Made by a program: the position numbers and the translations under genes. A DNA stretch of 64,000 nucleotides from Deinococcus aquatilis DSM 23025. GTDB taxonomy: Bacteria; Deinococcota; Deinococci; Deinococcales; Deinococcaceae. Below, piece after piece: positions 6,578-18,267 of this stretch (position 1 is its first letter; the number at the start of each line of letters is the position of its first letter). Location: the NCBI RefSeq assembly GCF_000378445.1, contig NZ_KB899717.1, positions 1 to 64,000 on the forward strand. The letters run 5' to 3'. The notes beneath the pieces are model-generated. The model had not been told where the DNA came from. It saw only the letters and a program-made list of their open reading frames with translations, and searched no databases.

Positions 6578-6919
6578 ATGACTGGAACAGATCTCACCGC
6601 CGTCCTGCCGCTGATCGCCAAAAGTGGAGCGGCCACCGTCGTCATCGCGTTGCTGTACGGCCTGTCGCATGTGATTCGGGAATGGCGCGGCGGAAGCGTA
6701 TCGGAACAGAAAGAACACGATACGCAGCAGCAGTTGGCCGAAGCGGAATCCCGCCTTGAGGTGGCCGAGGAACGTGTACTGAAGCTGGCGCAGCAGAATC
6801 ACGACCTGCGCTACCAGCGCGATCAGGCGCGGGTGCGGCTGGAATTTCTGGAACTCAAGTACGGCGAGCAGCCCCGCAGCGTGTGGCCCACGGACGGCGA
6901 GTGGGTACCCAGAAAATAA
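6578..6919 (+). CDS. Membrane-anchored coiled-coil protein
   Basis: A 113-residue protein from an ATG at 6578 with AGGAG upstream, preferred over an unsupported ATG at 6509. It has one hydrophobic segment near residues 8-31 (VLPLIAKSGAATVVIALLYG), then a basic patch, then a long charged coiled coil at about 45-95 (QLAEAESRLEVAEERVLKL), ending PTDGEWVPRK. The layout resembles small phage or mobile-element membrane proteins but no family was recognised. Its promoter carries an inverted repeat whose TTGGGAA half also occurs upstream of the divergent XRE gene, hinting at shared control. Confidence 0.6.
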   Translation: MTGTDLTAVLPLIAKSGAATVVIALLYGLSHVIREWRGGSVSEQKEHDTQQQLAEAESRLEVAEERVLKLAQQNHDLRYQRDQARVRLEFLELKYGEQPRSVWPTDGEWVPRK

Positions 6920-7008
6920 AGTATGGGCAGTAAAGGGTAAGAAAGGCGTGCCAGACGTAGCATCTTCACGCTAAGTCACCTTGGCAGGCGACCTCCAAAA
7001 CAGGTGCT

Positions 7009-7428
7009 TCAGCTTTCCTCTGTCTCATCTCCAAGTTCCTGCGCGGTGGCGTCAATTGTGGGATGACGTTTTTCAAACTGGATGGTCAGCACTCCGGCGC
7101 TCAGGCGGGCCTCGCCGCTCTGGGGCAACACGGCTTCGGGAAACACCAGGGTTCGGGTGAACTTTCCGCTGGCACGTTCGGCGCTCAGCACGTGGCCCAG
7201 CGTTTGGTCCGGTGTGGGCCGCTCTCCCTGAATGGTCACAGTGTCGTCTTCTTCCGACAGGGCCAGCGAATCCAGATTCACGCCTGGCACGTCCAGCAGC
7301 AGGGTCAGGTGAGAATCGTTGTCTATCCAATCGGCGGCGGGTGTCCACGGGCGGGCGCTTCCCAGCGTCTCCACCTCTTCACGCAGGTTCATCAGCTGTT
7401 GCAGTCGGGCAAGGACAGGCTCGTTCAT
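7009..7428 (-). CDS. Hsp20/alpha-crystallin small heat-shock protein
   Basis: A 139-residue chaperone that would hold unfolded proteins in the cytoplasm. The alpha-crystallin domain spans about 30-125: WTPAADWIDNDSHLTLLLDVPGV, the GERP loop, SAERASGKFTRTLVFPEAV, and the closing ARLSAGVLTIQFEK, which matches the family's A-x-x-x-n-GVL signature. Upstream open frame in this phase is antisense to miaA and is not part of the protein; MNEPVLARLQQL is the natural N-terminal arm. No ribosome site or TANNNT box at the usual distance was found, so the start is slightly uncertain. It converges with the gene at 6578 and diverges from miaA. Confidence 0.9.
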   Translation of the reverse strand: MNEPVLARLQQLMNLREEVETLGSARPWTPAADWIDNDSHLTLLLDVPGVNLDSLALSEEDDTVTIQGERPTPDQTLGHVLSAERASGKFTRTLVFPEAVLPQSGEARLSAGVLTIQFEKRHPTIDATAQELGDETEES

Positions 7429-7571
7429 CCATATCACGCTACTACAGCAGCCTGAGATTCTCTGTCTGGGCCAGGAGAGGAGATGTGATCGAGCGGCCTG
7501 TGACCTGAGCAGTCTGAGGGACGGAGCTGGCAAAATTTCCCTGTCTGTCCGCAGATTTTGGCGTGCTGTTC

Positions 7572-7577
7572 TAAACT
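7572..7577 (+). promoter_or_regulatory. Leaderless -10 box (TAAACT) for miaA
   Basis: TAAACT is followed by 7 nt and GTG at 7585, deciding between this GTG and the ATG one codon later. Confidence 0.45.
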
Positions 7578-7584
7578 TCTGGGC

Positions 7585-8604
7585 GTGATGTCTGCCACGC
7601 CTGCCCGCACCTTTCCTGCCCTGCCCCTCCTGACCGCCCCCACTGCTGCCGGAAAAACTGCGCTGGCACTTCAACTGGCTGCGCTGAACCGGGCAGAACT
7701 GGGTCAGACTGAATTGGGCCAGGAAAAATCGGGGCAATCGGAGCCGGGCCAGCTGGAAATCATCGCCGCAGACGCGTTTACCGTGTACCGGGGACTGGAT
7801 GTAGGCACCGCCAAGCCTAGCCCTGCCGAACGTGGGGCCGTACCGCACCACCTGCTGGATGTGGCTGACGTGCATGAGGAATACGATGTGGCCCGTTATG
7901 TGGCCGAGGCGGAAGCGGCTATTCGGGGTGTGCTGGCGCGGGGAAATATCCCACTGGTGGTGGGAGGCACCGGATTTTATCTGAGTGCGCTGACGCGGGG
8001 GCTGCCGCTGACGCCACCCTCGGAGCCTGATCTGCGGGCCGAGGTGGAAGCCGACCTTGCCGCACGCGGGCTGGACGCGCTGCTGGCCGACATGGCCGCC
8101 GCCAACCCTGCCGAGGCCGTCCGCATGGAACGCAACCCCCGCCGCGTCGTCCGGGCGCTGGAGGTCTACCGCCGCACCGGGCGCTTTCCCGGCGAATTTG
8201 GCCGCACCGAGCCTGCTTTCTCCTACCAAATCACCGCCTTTACCCGCCCCGCCGCCGAACTGGAGCAGCGCATCGGCAGGCGCGTGGGCGCGATGCTGGC
8301 GCAGGGCTGGCCCGAGGAAGCCGCGTGGTTGGCTTCCCGCCTTGATCCAGAAACCATGCCTAGGCCAACCGCCTGGCAAGCCCTGGGTTACCGCGAGGCG
8401 CTGGCTGTGGCTCAGGGCAAGCTGACTGTGCAGGCCGCACAACAGGCGATTGCGCTGGCGACCCGTCAATATGCCAAACGCCAGCTGACCTGGACACGCA
8501 CCCAGTTGGCCGCCTCGCCCGTTACACCCTCACAGGCCGCAGATTCGCTGGCCGCGCAACTGTCAGAATTGCGGTCTGTTCTGCGTGCAGGACACTCCTT
8601 ATAG
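7585..8604 (+). CDS. miaA: tRNA dimethylallyltransferase
   Basis: This enzyme adds dimethylallyl to A37 of tRNAs reading UNN codons, the first step to ms2i6A. The protein is 339 residues. The nucleotide-binding loop is APTAAGKT where GPTxxGKT is usual. The motif normally DSxQVYRGxDxGTAKP reads DAFTVYRGLDVGTAKP. VGGTGFYLSAL, RNPRRVVRALE, QALGYRE and ATRQYAKRQLTW are typical family motifs. Between the P-loop and the DA motif sits a low-complexity run, ELGQTELGQEKSGQSEPGQ, that looks like a repeat expansion. The start is set by the TAAACT box. It is divergent from hsp20. Confidence 0.93.
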   Translation: MMSATPARTFPALPLLTAPTAAGKTALALQLAALNRAELGQTELGQEKSGQSEPGQLEIIAADAFTVYRGLDVGTAKPSPAERGAVPHHLLDVADVHEEYDVARYVAEAEAAIRGVLARGNIPLVVGGTGFYLSALTRGLPLTPPSEPDLRAEVEADLAARGLDALLADMAAANPAEAVRMERNPRRVVRALEVYRRTGRFPGEFGRTEPAFSYQITAFTRPAAELEQRIGRRVGAMLAQGWPEEAAWLASRLDPETMPRPTAWQALGYREALAVAQGKLTVQAAQQAIALATRQYAKRQLTWTRTQLAASPVTPSQAADSLAAQLSELRSVLRAGHSL

Positions 8605-8853
8605 TCCAGCAGCCAGCAGTAATCTTTACACCTTGTTCAGTGTTTGTAAGCCCTGCCTAAGCGTGTGCCCCGTCCTCCCGCAGCACAGGCTAAACTCAGA
8701 AGTGAGTTACACCTCATTCTTGGGCGGTACGGTATCGGAACCGGGAGGCCAACTGGTCTTTCGGTCATCCGTCTCTGATTCGCCTACGCGGGCCTGATCC
8801 GGGGCCGTGTTCCGGCAGCACTAGCAGCAGCACTCGCATTAGGGGGAAAGCAC

Positions 8854-10095
8854 ATGAAGCCGAGAGTTTTGGGCATGATTTTGGCGGGTGGGCAGGGGTC
8901 ACGGCTTGCACCGCTGACGCAAAAGCGCAGCAAGCCTGCCGTGCCGTTTGGCAGCAAATACCGCATCATCGATTTCGCCATCAACAACTTTATGAACTCT
9001 GGCATGTTCAGCATCTACGTGCTGACCCAGTACAAGGCCCAGAGCCTCACCGAACATATTCAGCGGGGCTGGCGTTTCGGCACCTTCCTCAGCGACTACT
9101 TCATTACGCTGGTGCCCGCGCAGATGTACCGCCTGGAAGAACTCGGCCCGGTCTGGTACCGGGGAACTGCCGACGCGGTGTATCAGAACATGCACCTGAT
9201 CGACAATTACGACGCCGATTACGTGGCGATCTTCAGCGGCGACCACATCTACAAGATGAACGTGGAGCACATGCTCCAGACGCACATCGATTCCCGCGCC
9301 GACATCACCATTGCCGCCTACCCGATGCCCCAGAGTCAGGCGCATCAATTCGGCGTGATGCACGTTGATGAGCGCTGGAAGGTCACCGACTTTCTGGAGA
9401 AGCCCAAAAACCCGCCCAGCATCCCCGGTCAGGAGGGCGTGAGCCTGACCAGCATGGGCAACTATATTTTCAGCCGCAAAGCCCTTGACGAGTTGCTGGA
9501 AACCAGCATGTCGGGCGGCGAGGAGGGCTTCGACTTCGGGGGCGACGTGATCCCGCGTGCCCTGTCGGACGGCTACAACGTCATGGCCTACGACTTCCAC
9601 CGCAATCCCATTCCCGGTCAGTCTGGCCCCAACCTGTACTGGCGCGATGTGGGCACGCTGGACGCGTACTTTGACGCCAACATGGACCTGGTTACCGTGA
9701 ATCCAGAATTCGACATCTACAACCCCGAATGGCCGCTGCGAACCAGCAGCGAGTTTTCGCCGCCCGCCAAATTCGTGCACGAATCCGAGGGGCGCAAGGG
9801 ACAGGCCTTCAACACGATTATGGCCGGGGGCACCATCATCAGTGGCGGCACGGTCAGAGACAGCGTGCTGGGCCGGAACGTGCGCCTGCACAGCTATTCG
9901 GTGGTAGAAAGCTGCGTGCTGTTCGATGATGTGGAGGTGGGCCGCCATGCCCGCCTGAAGCGCGTGATCGTGGATAAAGACGTGGTCATTCCGCCCGGAA
10001 CGGTGATCGGGCTGAACCGCGACGACGATCTGGCACGGGGCTTCACGGTCACCGACAGCGGCGTCGTGGTGGTTTCCAAAGGCTATACCTTCTGA
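8854..10095 (+). CDS. glgC: Glucose-1-phosphate adenylyltransferase
   Basis: Makes ADP-glucose from ATP and glucose-1-phosphate, the committed step of glycogen synthesis. The protein is 413 residues. The nucleotidyltransferase signature is [21 protein letters not shown], followed by [46 protein letters not shown] and [18 protein letters not shown]. The C-terminal part (about 300-410) is a left-handed beta-helix ([33 protein letters not shown]). AGGGGG precedes the ATG at 8854. No other glg gene is adjacent. A hairpin follows the stop. Confidence 0.96.
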   Translation: MKPRVLGMILAGGQGSRLAPLTQKRSKPAVPFGSKYRIIDFAINNFMNSGMFSIYVLTQYKAQSLTEHIQRGWRFGTFLSDYFITLVPAQMYRLEELGPVWYRGTADAVYQNMHLIDNYDADYVAIFSGDHIYKMNVEHMLQTHIDSRADITIAAYPMPQSQAHQFGVMHVDERWKVTDFLEKPKNPPSIPGQEGVSLTSMGNYIFSRKALDELLETSMSGGEEGFDFGGDVIPRALSDGYNVMAYDFHRNPIPGQSGPNLYWRDVGTLDAYFDANMDLVTVNPEFDIYNPEWPLRTSSEFSPPAKFVHESEGRKGQAFNTIMAGGTIISGGTVRDSVLGRNVRLHSYSVVESCVLFDDVEVGRHARLKRVIVDKDVVIPPGTVIGLNRDDDLARGFTVTDSGVVVVSKGYTF

Positions 10096-10123
10096 GCCGG
10101 ACCTGAACTGAATCTGTCCTGAT

Positions 10124-10165
10124 AGCGGCGACAGGCGCACCGAAATGGTCGTGCCTGCCGCCGCT
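10124..10165 (+). terminator. Strong hairpin after glgC
   Basis: AGCGGC...GCCGCT encloses a second paired segment (CAGGCGCACC with GGTCGTGCCTG) around a GAAAT loop. Only a weak TTCT follows, so it may be a hairpin stabiliser rather than an intrinsic terminator. Confidence 0.45.
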
Positions 10166-10223
10166 TCTACCAGTTCCCAGCTACTCAAGCTCGGCTGTAG
10201 CCCTCCCTGCACCGAAAGCGCCG

Positions 10224-10229
10224 TACACT
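10224..10229 (+). promoter_or_regulatory. Leaderless -10 box (TACACT) for the secreted propeller gene
   Basis: TACACT, 7 nt, then GTG at 10237. Confidence 0.5.
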
Positions 10230-10236
10230 GTGCAGC

Positions 10237-12093
10237 GTGAATTTTCGCACGGTGATCACCCTTTCCTGTCTGACTTCTGCTCTGGGGTCGGCCTCCACTC
10301 AGGCTCTGACCCTCACTGTGGAAGCTCAGACCAGGGTGACTGGACCCGCACTGGTGAGTAGTCTGGTGTGGCTACCGGGCGGCTCGCGTGCCCTGTGTCT
10401 GGGGAACCGGCTCCTTGTCCTGGACAGGACAGGCCAGACTTCGCGCCTGATTCCCACCGGAGAGGCGGCCTGCCAGAGCCTCAGCGTCAATCAGGCGGGA
10501 ACATTGGCGGTGACCTCGGCGGGCGGCACCCTGAACGTCTGGCGTCTGGGTGACGGCGTGCGCCTGGCCCAACGTGTGACCGGGCCTCTGAAGGGGTCTG
10601 GATTCGTGTCCGACACCGATCTGTTGCTGGCGACACCGACCGGGTTGGATCGCCTGAATGTGCTCACGGGAGCGCGGCAGACGGTGCAGATCACCCCAGT
10701 GAACGCCCTGTTTATGGCTCCAGACGGCCTGCGGGCGGTGGTGGGTACAGTCGCTGCCGGGCGCGGACGGGTGCAACTGATCGATACGACCACGCAGGCC
10801 GTGCTGTCTGGAACCGTCTGCGACGCCCTGTGTGTGCCCCAGAACGCCCAGTTCGGCATCTCTGGCCGGACGGCGGTGGTGCGGGCGGGGTCTGTGTTGC
10901 TGTCCTTGCGCGAGGGCTACCCCAGTTCTGTCGTGGCGCGTGGCCTGCCTGCCTCCGATCCGGCGTCCGGGTTTCCTCTGCCAGATTCCTCGGTGCTGGC
11001 CTTTCTGGACGGCAATGTGGAATCCCGCGACCTGCAAACGGGGCGCAAGCAGGGACTGTTGCCCATCCAGGGTGTGTTGGCCCAGCCTGTCAGCCTGTCG
11101 CCGCAGGGAAGGATTTCTGCCCTCACCGACAGCGGCGATCTCCTCAGTGCCGACCCTACCTTCCGTGAAGTGCAGCGTATGGCCCTGCCCGCTGCCCTGA
11201 TAGGCGGGGGAGAGGGCGCGGCGCTGCTGCCTTCCGGCGAATTGCGGCTCGGCGCAAAAACGGTTGCTGGCGGGTTTGCGGCGGTGCAGACCATGAATAA
11301 AAGCACCTGGACACTTGGGGTTCTCTCCGAGGAGCGGCAGGAAGTGGGCCTGCTCATGGGCGGCGCGGTGCGCGTGCTGACTGCCGTCAATGCCGCCGAG
11401 GGTGCAGAGGTCCGCCTGGGTGTGAACCACTGGGGAAACCACGCGCTGACCTGGAGTAGCGCGGGCGTTACGGTGGTGGCGCAGACCAGTGGAAAGGTCG
11501 TGGCGACCCTCAAGGCCACTGCTCTGAATCTGGCCCCGGCGGTGCTGGCTGCCTCCACCCTGACCCTCTCACCCGATGCCACCCGCCTGTTCGTGCTGCC
11601 CGCTGCCGCCGACGCCGCACCGTTCGTCTATACGGTTGCCACCCGCCAACGTGCGGCACTGAACGTATCTGCCCCGCCCACCAACCAGTCTTACGCCTCA
11701 CTTCAGATCAGCGGCAAAGGCGTACTGGCGCTGGGAGTCTTGCGCCTAGATTCTGTGAACCAGAGCGCCGAACCCCATCCGGCAGAGATCGGCCTGTACC
11801 GCTCCGGCGAACCGCGACCCTACGCGGTACTGAGGGCCAACGCGGACGCCACCCGCCAGAATCTGCACCGATTCAGTCCCGACAGCACCCTGTTGGCCCT
11901 CGTCAACGCCGATCAGAGCGGCTTCCGTGTCGATCTGGTAGATGTTGCCACCGGAACAATTGCGGCCACCACGCCTCCTCTCGCCAATGCGCCTGCCTTC
12001 CTGTCTTGGTCACCTGACAATGCCAGACTGACTGTGGGTGCGGGTCTACTGGACGCCCTGAATACGGTAACTGTGTTTGGAGTGAGGCCGTAG
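10237..12093 (+). CDS. Secreted WD40/beta-propeller-like protein
   Basis: A 618-residue protein with a signal peptide (MNFRTVITLSCLTSALGSASTQA, cleavage likely near residue 23). The rest is repeated strands of propeller type, such as SLVWLPGGSRALCLGNRLLVLDRTGQTSRL, NQAGTLAVTSAGGTLNVWRLGDGVRL and SPDNARLTVGAGLLDALNT. The spacing of roughly 40-50 residues per unit suggests two propellers or one large one. There are no catalytic motifs. Location is the periplasm or cell surface and function is unknown. The GTG start is fixed by the TACACT box. A shorter protein at 37207 has a similar signal-peptide and propeller-strand style. Confidence 0.7.
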   Translation: MNFRTVITLSCLTSALGSASTQALTLTVEAQTRVTGPALVSSLVWLPGGSRALCLGNRLLVLDRTGQTSRLIPTGEAACQSLSVNQAGTLAVTSAGGTLNVWRLGDGVRLAQRVTGPLKGSGFVSDTDLLLATPTGLDRLNVLTGARQTVQITPVNALFMAPDGLRAVVGTVAAGRGRVQLIDTTTQAVLSGTVCDALCVPQNAQFGISGRTAVVRAGSVLLSLREGYPSSVVARGLPASDPASGFPLPDSSVLAFLDGNVESRDLQTGRKQGLLPIQGVLAQPVSLSPQGRISALTDSGDLLSADPTFREVQRMALPAALIGGGEGAALLPSGELRLGAKTVAGGFAAVQTMNKSTWTLGVLSEERQEVGLLMGGAVRVLTAVNAAEGAEVRLGVNHWGNHALTWSSAGVTVVAQTSGKVVATLKATALNLAPAVLAASTLTLSPDATRLFVLPAAADAAPFVYTVATRQRAALNVSAPPTNQSYASLQISGKGVLALGVLRLDSVNQSAEPHPAEIGLYRSGEPRPYAVLRANADATRQNLHRFSPDSTLLALVNADQSGFRVDLVDVATGTIAATTPPLANAPAFLSWSPDNARLTVGAGLLDALNTVTVFGVRP

Positions 12094-12145
12094 AGCGGGT
12101 GTGAGACGTGGGTTGTAGGCTTCAGGAAAGGGTGCAGAAAAACAG

Positions 12146-12196
12146 AGAACGTGGATCGTAGCCAGTGGTTTGACCACGCTCTACAATCCACGTTCT
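12146..12196. repeat. Palindromic intergenic repeat, copy 1
   Basis: AGAACGTGGATCGTAG (12146-12161) pairs with CTACAATCCACGTTCT (12181-12196), one G-U position. An inner AGTGGT/ACCAC stem closes on TTG. It lies between convergent genes and may act as a two-way terminator. The core AGAACGTGGATCGT recurs at 25735. Confidence 0.7.
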
Positions 12197-12227
12197 TCGG
12201 GCCGTTCCTACAGCCCCCTTCCTATTC

Positions 12228-13895
<1,668 letters not shown>

Positions 13896-14010
13896 GGGAA
13901 AACCTCCGGGGTGGGAAAGATGGAGAAAACAAACGCTCGTTAGGTGGCCTCTAGCCTAGCAGACCGGAGCCTCAGCCATTCAGCCTATGCCGCCGCTCTG
14001 CCCGCTCCCT

Positions 14011-14016
14011 TAGGCT
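14011..14016 (+). promoter_or_regulatory. Leaderless -10 box (TAGGCT)
   Basis: TAGGCT, 7 nt, then GTG at 14024; it decides the start of the acetyltransferase. Confidence 0.5.
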
Positions 14017-14023
14017 CAGGCCA

Positions 14024-14965
14024 GTGCCTTCTTCCACTTTGCCCACCGCCTCGGCCCTTGCCCGCTTCAGTCTTGCTGCACAGCATTCGGCGAGCCTCGC
14101 TTGGTGTTCGGAAGGCCAGCGCCTCGCCAATTTTGCCGATGAACACGCCTTTGATCTGCAATTGGCGACAGATTTGGAGTTGGCCGCAGTGCGTGCCCAG
14201 AGGATGAAACCAGCCCAGCCGCCAGAAGCGTTTTTGAACCAGTGGCTTCCGGTCTTGCCCGACCTTGAAGCCCTGCTCAGCATCCGGTTCGAGGGTGCGA
14301 ATCCGGGCAAGCCTTTTGTAGACGCCAGCGTTACTTCTCGGCCCGTGCTGGCCGCCGATTTGCCCGCGTTGGCGGCGTTGGCCCAGCGGACGTATGCAGG
14401 CTTTGGCCCCCAGCGGTTGCGCTTCTGGTCGGCGGCACCGGCGGGAGCCTTCGCGGGCACGCGGCCCGACTTGCGGGTGCTGGCTGCCCCTCTGGCCGAC
14501 CTGCAACGCCGTTCCACTCCGCCAGAATTGTCGTTGCGGCCCACGCTGGACACCTCCCAACTGGAAGCGGCGCGTGAAGCTTACGCCGATGTAGACCGCC
14601 TGCATCCCGCCCATCCCGGTCAGGCCCGCCTCCTGTCTGAAGAAGATCTGCTGGAAACTATAGAGGCCGGAACGATGTTTGATGTGCTGCACGGGGGCCA
14701 GTGGGCCGGATATGTGGGCGTGTTGCCCAAGCTCAAGCACGGGCTGAATGCCTATTCGGTACAGGAATTGATCCTGTCTCCCGCCTGGCGGGGGCGCGGT
14801 TACGGTGCGGCCCTGACGACCTTGTTGGCCCAAGCCCTGCCAGAACCAGACCGCGTGCTGTTGGGTACGATTCATGCAGACAACTGGGGCGCACGGCAAG
14901 CCGCTTTGCAGGCGGGGCGAACTGACATTGGCGGCTGGTCGTGGCTGCCTCTATTCCACCCTTGA
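14024..14965 (+). CDS. GNAT-family N-acetyltransferase
   Basis: A 313-residue protein with two GNAT-like halves. The second (about 170-310) has the acetyl-CoA motif SPAWRGRGYGAALTTLL (R-G-x-G-x-A), followed by TIHADNWGARQAALQAGR. The first half (about 105-160) resembles a degenerate GNAT fold (RPVLAADLPALAALAQRTYAGF). The substrate is unknown. The GTG start is supported by the TAGGCT box; it is divergent from the mutase gene. Confidence 0.75.
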   Translation: MPSSTLPTASALARFSLAAQHSASLAWCSEGQRLANFADEHAFDLQLATDLELAAVRAQRMKPAQPPEAFLNQWLPVLPDLEALLSIRFEGANPGKPFVDASVTSRPVLAADLPALAALAQRTYAGFGPQRLRFWSAAPAGAFAGTRPDLRVLAAPLADLQRRSTPPELSLRPTLDTSQLEAAREAYADVDRLHPAHPGQARLLSEEDLLETIEAGTMFDVLHGGQWAGYVGVLPKLKHGLNAYSVQELILSPAWRGRGYGAALTTLLAQALPEPDRVLLGTIHADNWGARQAALQAGRTDIGGWSWLPLFHP

Positions 14966-15033
14966 CCATAGGTTCTGGGGCATGGAGTCTCTGGCCTTGA
15001 CCCCAATCTGACCCCAACCCCCGACTCATCTGC

Positions 15034-15039
15034 TAGAAT
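15034..15039 (+). promoter_or_regulatory. Extended -10 promoter upstream of typA
   Basis: TGCTAGAAT is an extended -10 (TGn plus TAGAAT at 15034-15039). It would give a leader of about 150 nt before typA. No clear -35 was seen. Confidence 0.4.
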
Positions 15040-15089
15040 CTATGTTTGGGTGTCTCGCCCACCAGTGATGTGTGGCGAGCCTTTTCATG

Positions 15090-15133
15090 CCGGGGCCATT
15101 CATCTCCTGACCAGATTGTCAGGCCAGCCCCGG
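15090..15133 (+). promoter_or_regulatory. Nested hairpins in the typA leader
   Basis: CCGGGGC (15090-15096) pairs with GCCCCGG (15127-15133), enclosing CCTGAC/GTCAGG (15106-15123). No U-run follows, so it is RNA structure rather than a terminator. It matches no riboswitch I know. Confidence 0.4.
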
Positions 15134-15197
15134 ACATGCACCAAGTTCCGCCCTCGCCTCCAGCCCGTTGCTGGTGCGCTCGCGGGCGGGGGAGAGA

Positions 15198-16985
<1,788 letters not shown>

Positions 16986-17003
16986 GCAGAGAAATTCGTT
17001 AAG

Positions 17004-17039
17004 CACGCGCCCCGGCTTCGGCCTGGGGCGCGTGTTTTT
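17004..17039 (+). terminator. Intrinsic terminator of typA
   Basis: CACGCGCCCC and GGGGCGCGTG form a perfect 10-bp stem, followed by TTTTT. Confidence 0.9.
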
Positions 17040-17156
17040 GGTTGCCAAACTCGGGCTGTCTCTGGAGCAGTAGCCAAAGTGAAGGTCCACTTGTCTGACA
17101 TTCGCCCTTGCGTGGTGAGCGGTGGCCGATTAATCTGACCAGAGGACTCAGGATTA

Positions 17157-17669
17157 ATGACTCAACTCCAGACCATTCCCACTGCTCACGCTCCCCTCGA
17201 CATCCACACCCGTTCGTTGTTGTTGGCGTCGGAGGCGGTCTTGGCCCATCTGCATCCACGCGCACCGCTGCGTCTGGCACAGGTCACGCTGGAAGGCGGC
17301 GTCTGCTACGTCACTGCGCCCAATACCGATGCGCTGCGCCTGAACCGCGCCCTGGCTGAAGAAGTCGTGCTGGTAGCGTCGGCACAGGCGGGAGCGGGCG
17401 CGTTGCTGGGAATTGCGAGGGGCAATGCAGGATCGGCGCGTGATGCAGCCGAGTTGCTGGCTCTGGCCCTGACTGAACCTGAAGAACAAGAAGTCTTGCC
17501 CGCTTATTTATCGGTGCTGGAAGCGCGAGCACGGGCCTTGCTGCGCCGTTCCTGGGCAGAGGTAGAAGTCGTGGCGGCGGGTCTGCGCGAACTGGGCCAG
17601 CTCGACGCCCGCGATGTGGCCCACCGAATCGCCTGCGCCCAGAGCATTCGCGGAACGCTGCTGAATTGA
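17157..17669 (+). CDS. Hypothetical helical protein
   Basis: A 170-residue soluble protein rich in Ala, Leu and Glu, mostly predicted helical. The first 75 residues include two strand-like segments (LRLAQVTLEGGVCYVTAPNT). The remainder resembles helical bundles (DAAELLALALTEPEEQE, EVVAAGLRELGQLDARDVAHRIA). No signal peptide or family was recognised. The ATG at 17157 has AGGA upstream. The coding pattern is convincing (high third-position GC) but the function is unknown. Confidence 0.65.
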   Translation: MTQLQTIPTAHAPLDIHTRSLLLASEAVLAHLHPRAPLRLAQVTLEGGVCYVTAPNTDALRLNRALAEEVVLVASAQAGAGALLGIARGNAGSARDAAELLALALTEPEEQEVLPAYLSVLEARARALLRRSWAEVEVVAAGLRELGQLDARDVAHRIACAQSIRGTLLN

Positions 17670-17988
17670 CTCCAATAGGTCGCTTTTATCTTCTAGATGA
17701 CATTTTCTGGATAAATCGAACGAACCCTCAAGGCTGCGAGGCGGAGTGACTGCAATGACCTCCCAGAAATGCGGCTGTGTCAAGCTGGCGGGCTTGATGC
17801 TCACCTCATCCAATTCGGTGATCTATAAAGACTGAGATTAGGGAAAACCTGTACAGAACAGTTTTTTCCCTGTCTTCTGTAGAACTCCACGCGGGACAGT
17901 CGGAATTGTAGTCTGGTATTCATTTTGCAAGCCAGGTCACGATGGTTCCTGTGCGGTCAGTTCATTCTGGCATTACAGGAGAATTCCC
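17670..17988. other. Gene-free leader region with a palindrome
   Basis: About 320 bases with no convincing gene, containing the palindrome at 17840-17871. Confidence 0.4.
17840..17871 (+). promoter_or_regulatory. Palindrome with CTGTACAG core upstream of the DUF1540 gene
   Basis: AGGGAAAA (17840-17847) and TTTTCCCT (17864-17871) flank CTGTACAG (17849-17856). The T-run in the second arm could also make it a weak terminator of the preceding gene. Confidence 0.35.
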
Positions 17989-18195
17989 ATGAATGACACT
18001 TCCAACTCTCTGGTCAGCCGATGCGACGCCACTTCTTGCCGTTATAACGAAGATATGCAGTGCCATGCCGGACAGATCGAAGTCCAGATGGTCATGGGCG
18101 ATATGGGTACACAGATGGCCCACTGCATGACCTTCTCGCCCGAGGACGGCGCAGATCTGACGCAGGGTACCCAGCCTTCTTCCAGCCACGACTGA
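17989..18195 (+). CDS. DUF1540 small cysteine-rich protein
   Basis: A 68-residue protein with a DUF1540-like cysteine pattern: C-D-A-T-S-C-R-Y-N near residues 12-20, C26-H-A-G-Q-I-E-V, and H-C-M-T-F near 45-49. Four cysteines with the interposed histidines suggest one metal (probably zinc) site; the role of the family is not established. AGGAG lies at a good distance before the ATG at 17989. It is a monocistronic unit closed by a clear terminator at 18211. Confidence 0.8.
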   Translation: MNDTSNSLVSRCDATSCRYNEDMQCHAGQIEVQMVMGDMGTQMAHCMTFSPEDGADLTQGTQPSSSHD

Positions 18196-18210
18196 ATGAG
18201 CTTAAGTTAC

Positions 18211-18242
18211 CTAGCCCAGACCTAGGTGCTGGGCTTTTTTGT
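18211..18242 (+). terminator. Intrinsic terminator of the DUF1540 gene
   Basis: AGCCCAG (18213-18219) pairs with CTGGGCT (18229-18235), followed by a run of six T. Confidence 0.9.
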
Positions 18243-18267
18243 TGTTCAGACCGAACGACTTGACTTC

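Noticed and set aside
7429..8469. Upstream extension of the Hsp20 frame
   Set aside because: It runs antisense through miaA; the alpha-crystallin protein begins naturally at 7428.
8605..8797. Short plus-strand frame between miaA and glgC
   Set aside because: No ribosome site, no box, and Ser/Cys-rich random composition.
13985..14899. Long minus-strand frame of about 304 codons
   Set aside because: It is a shadow of the GNAT gene at 14024, which has acetyl-CoA motifs and a leaderless start box.
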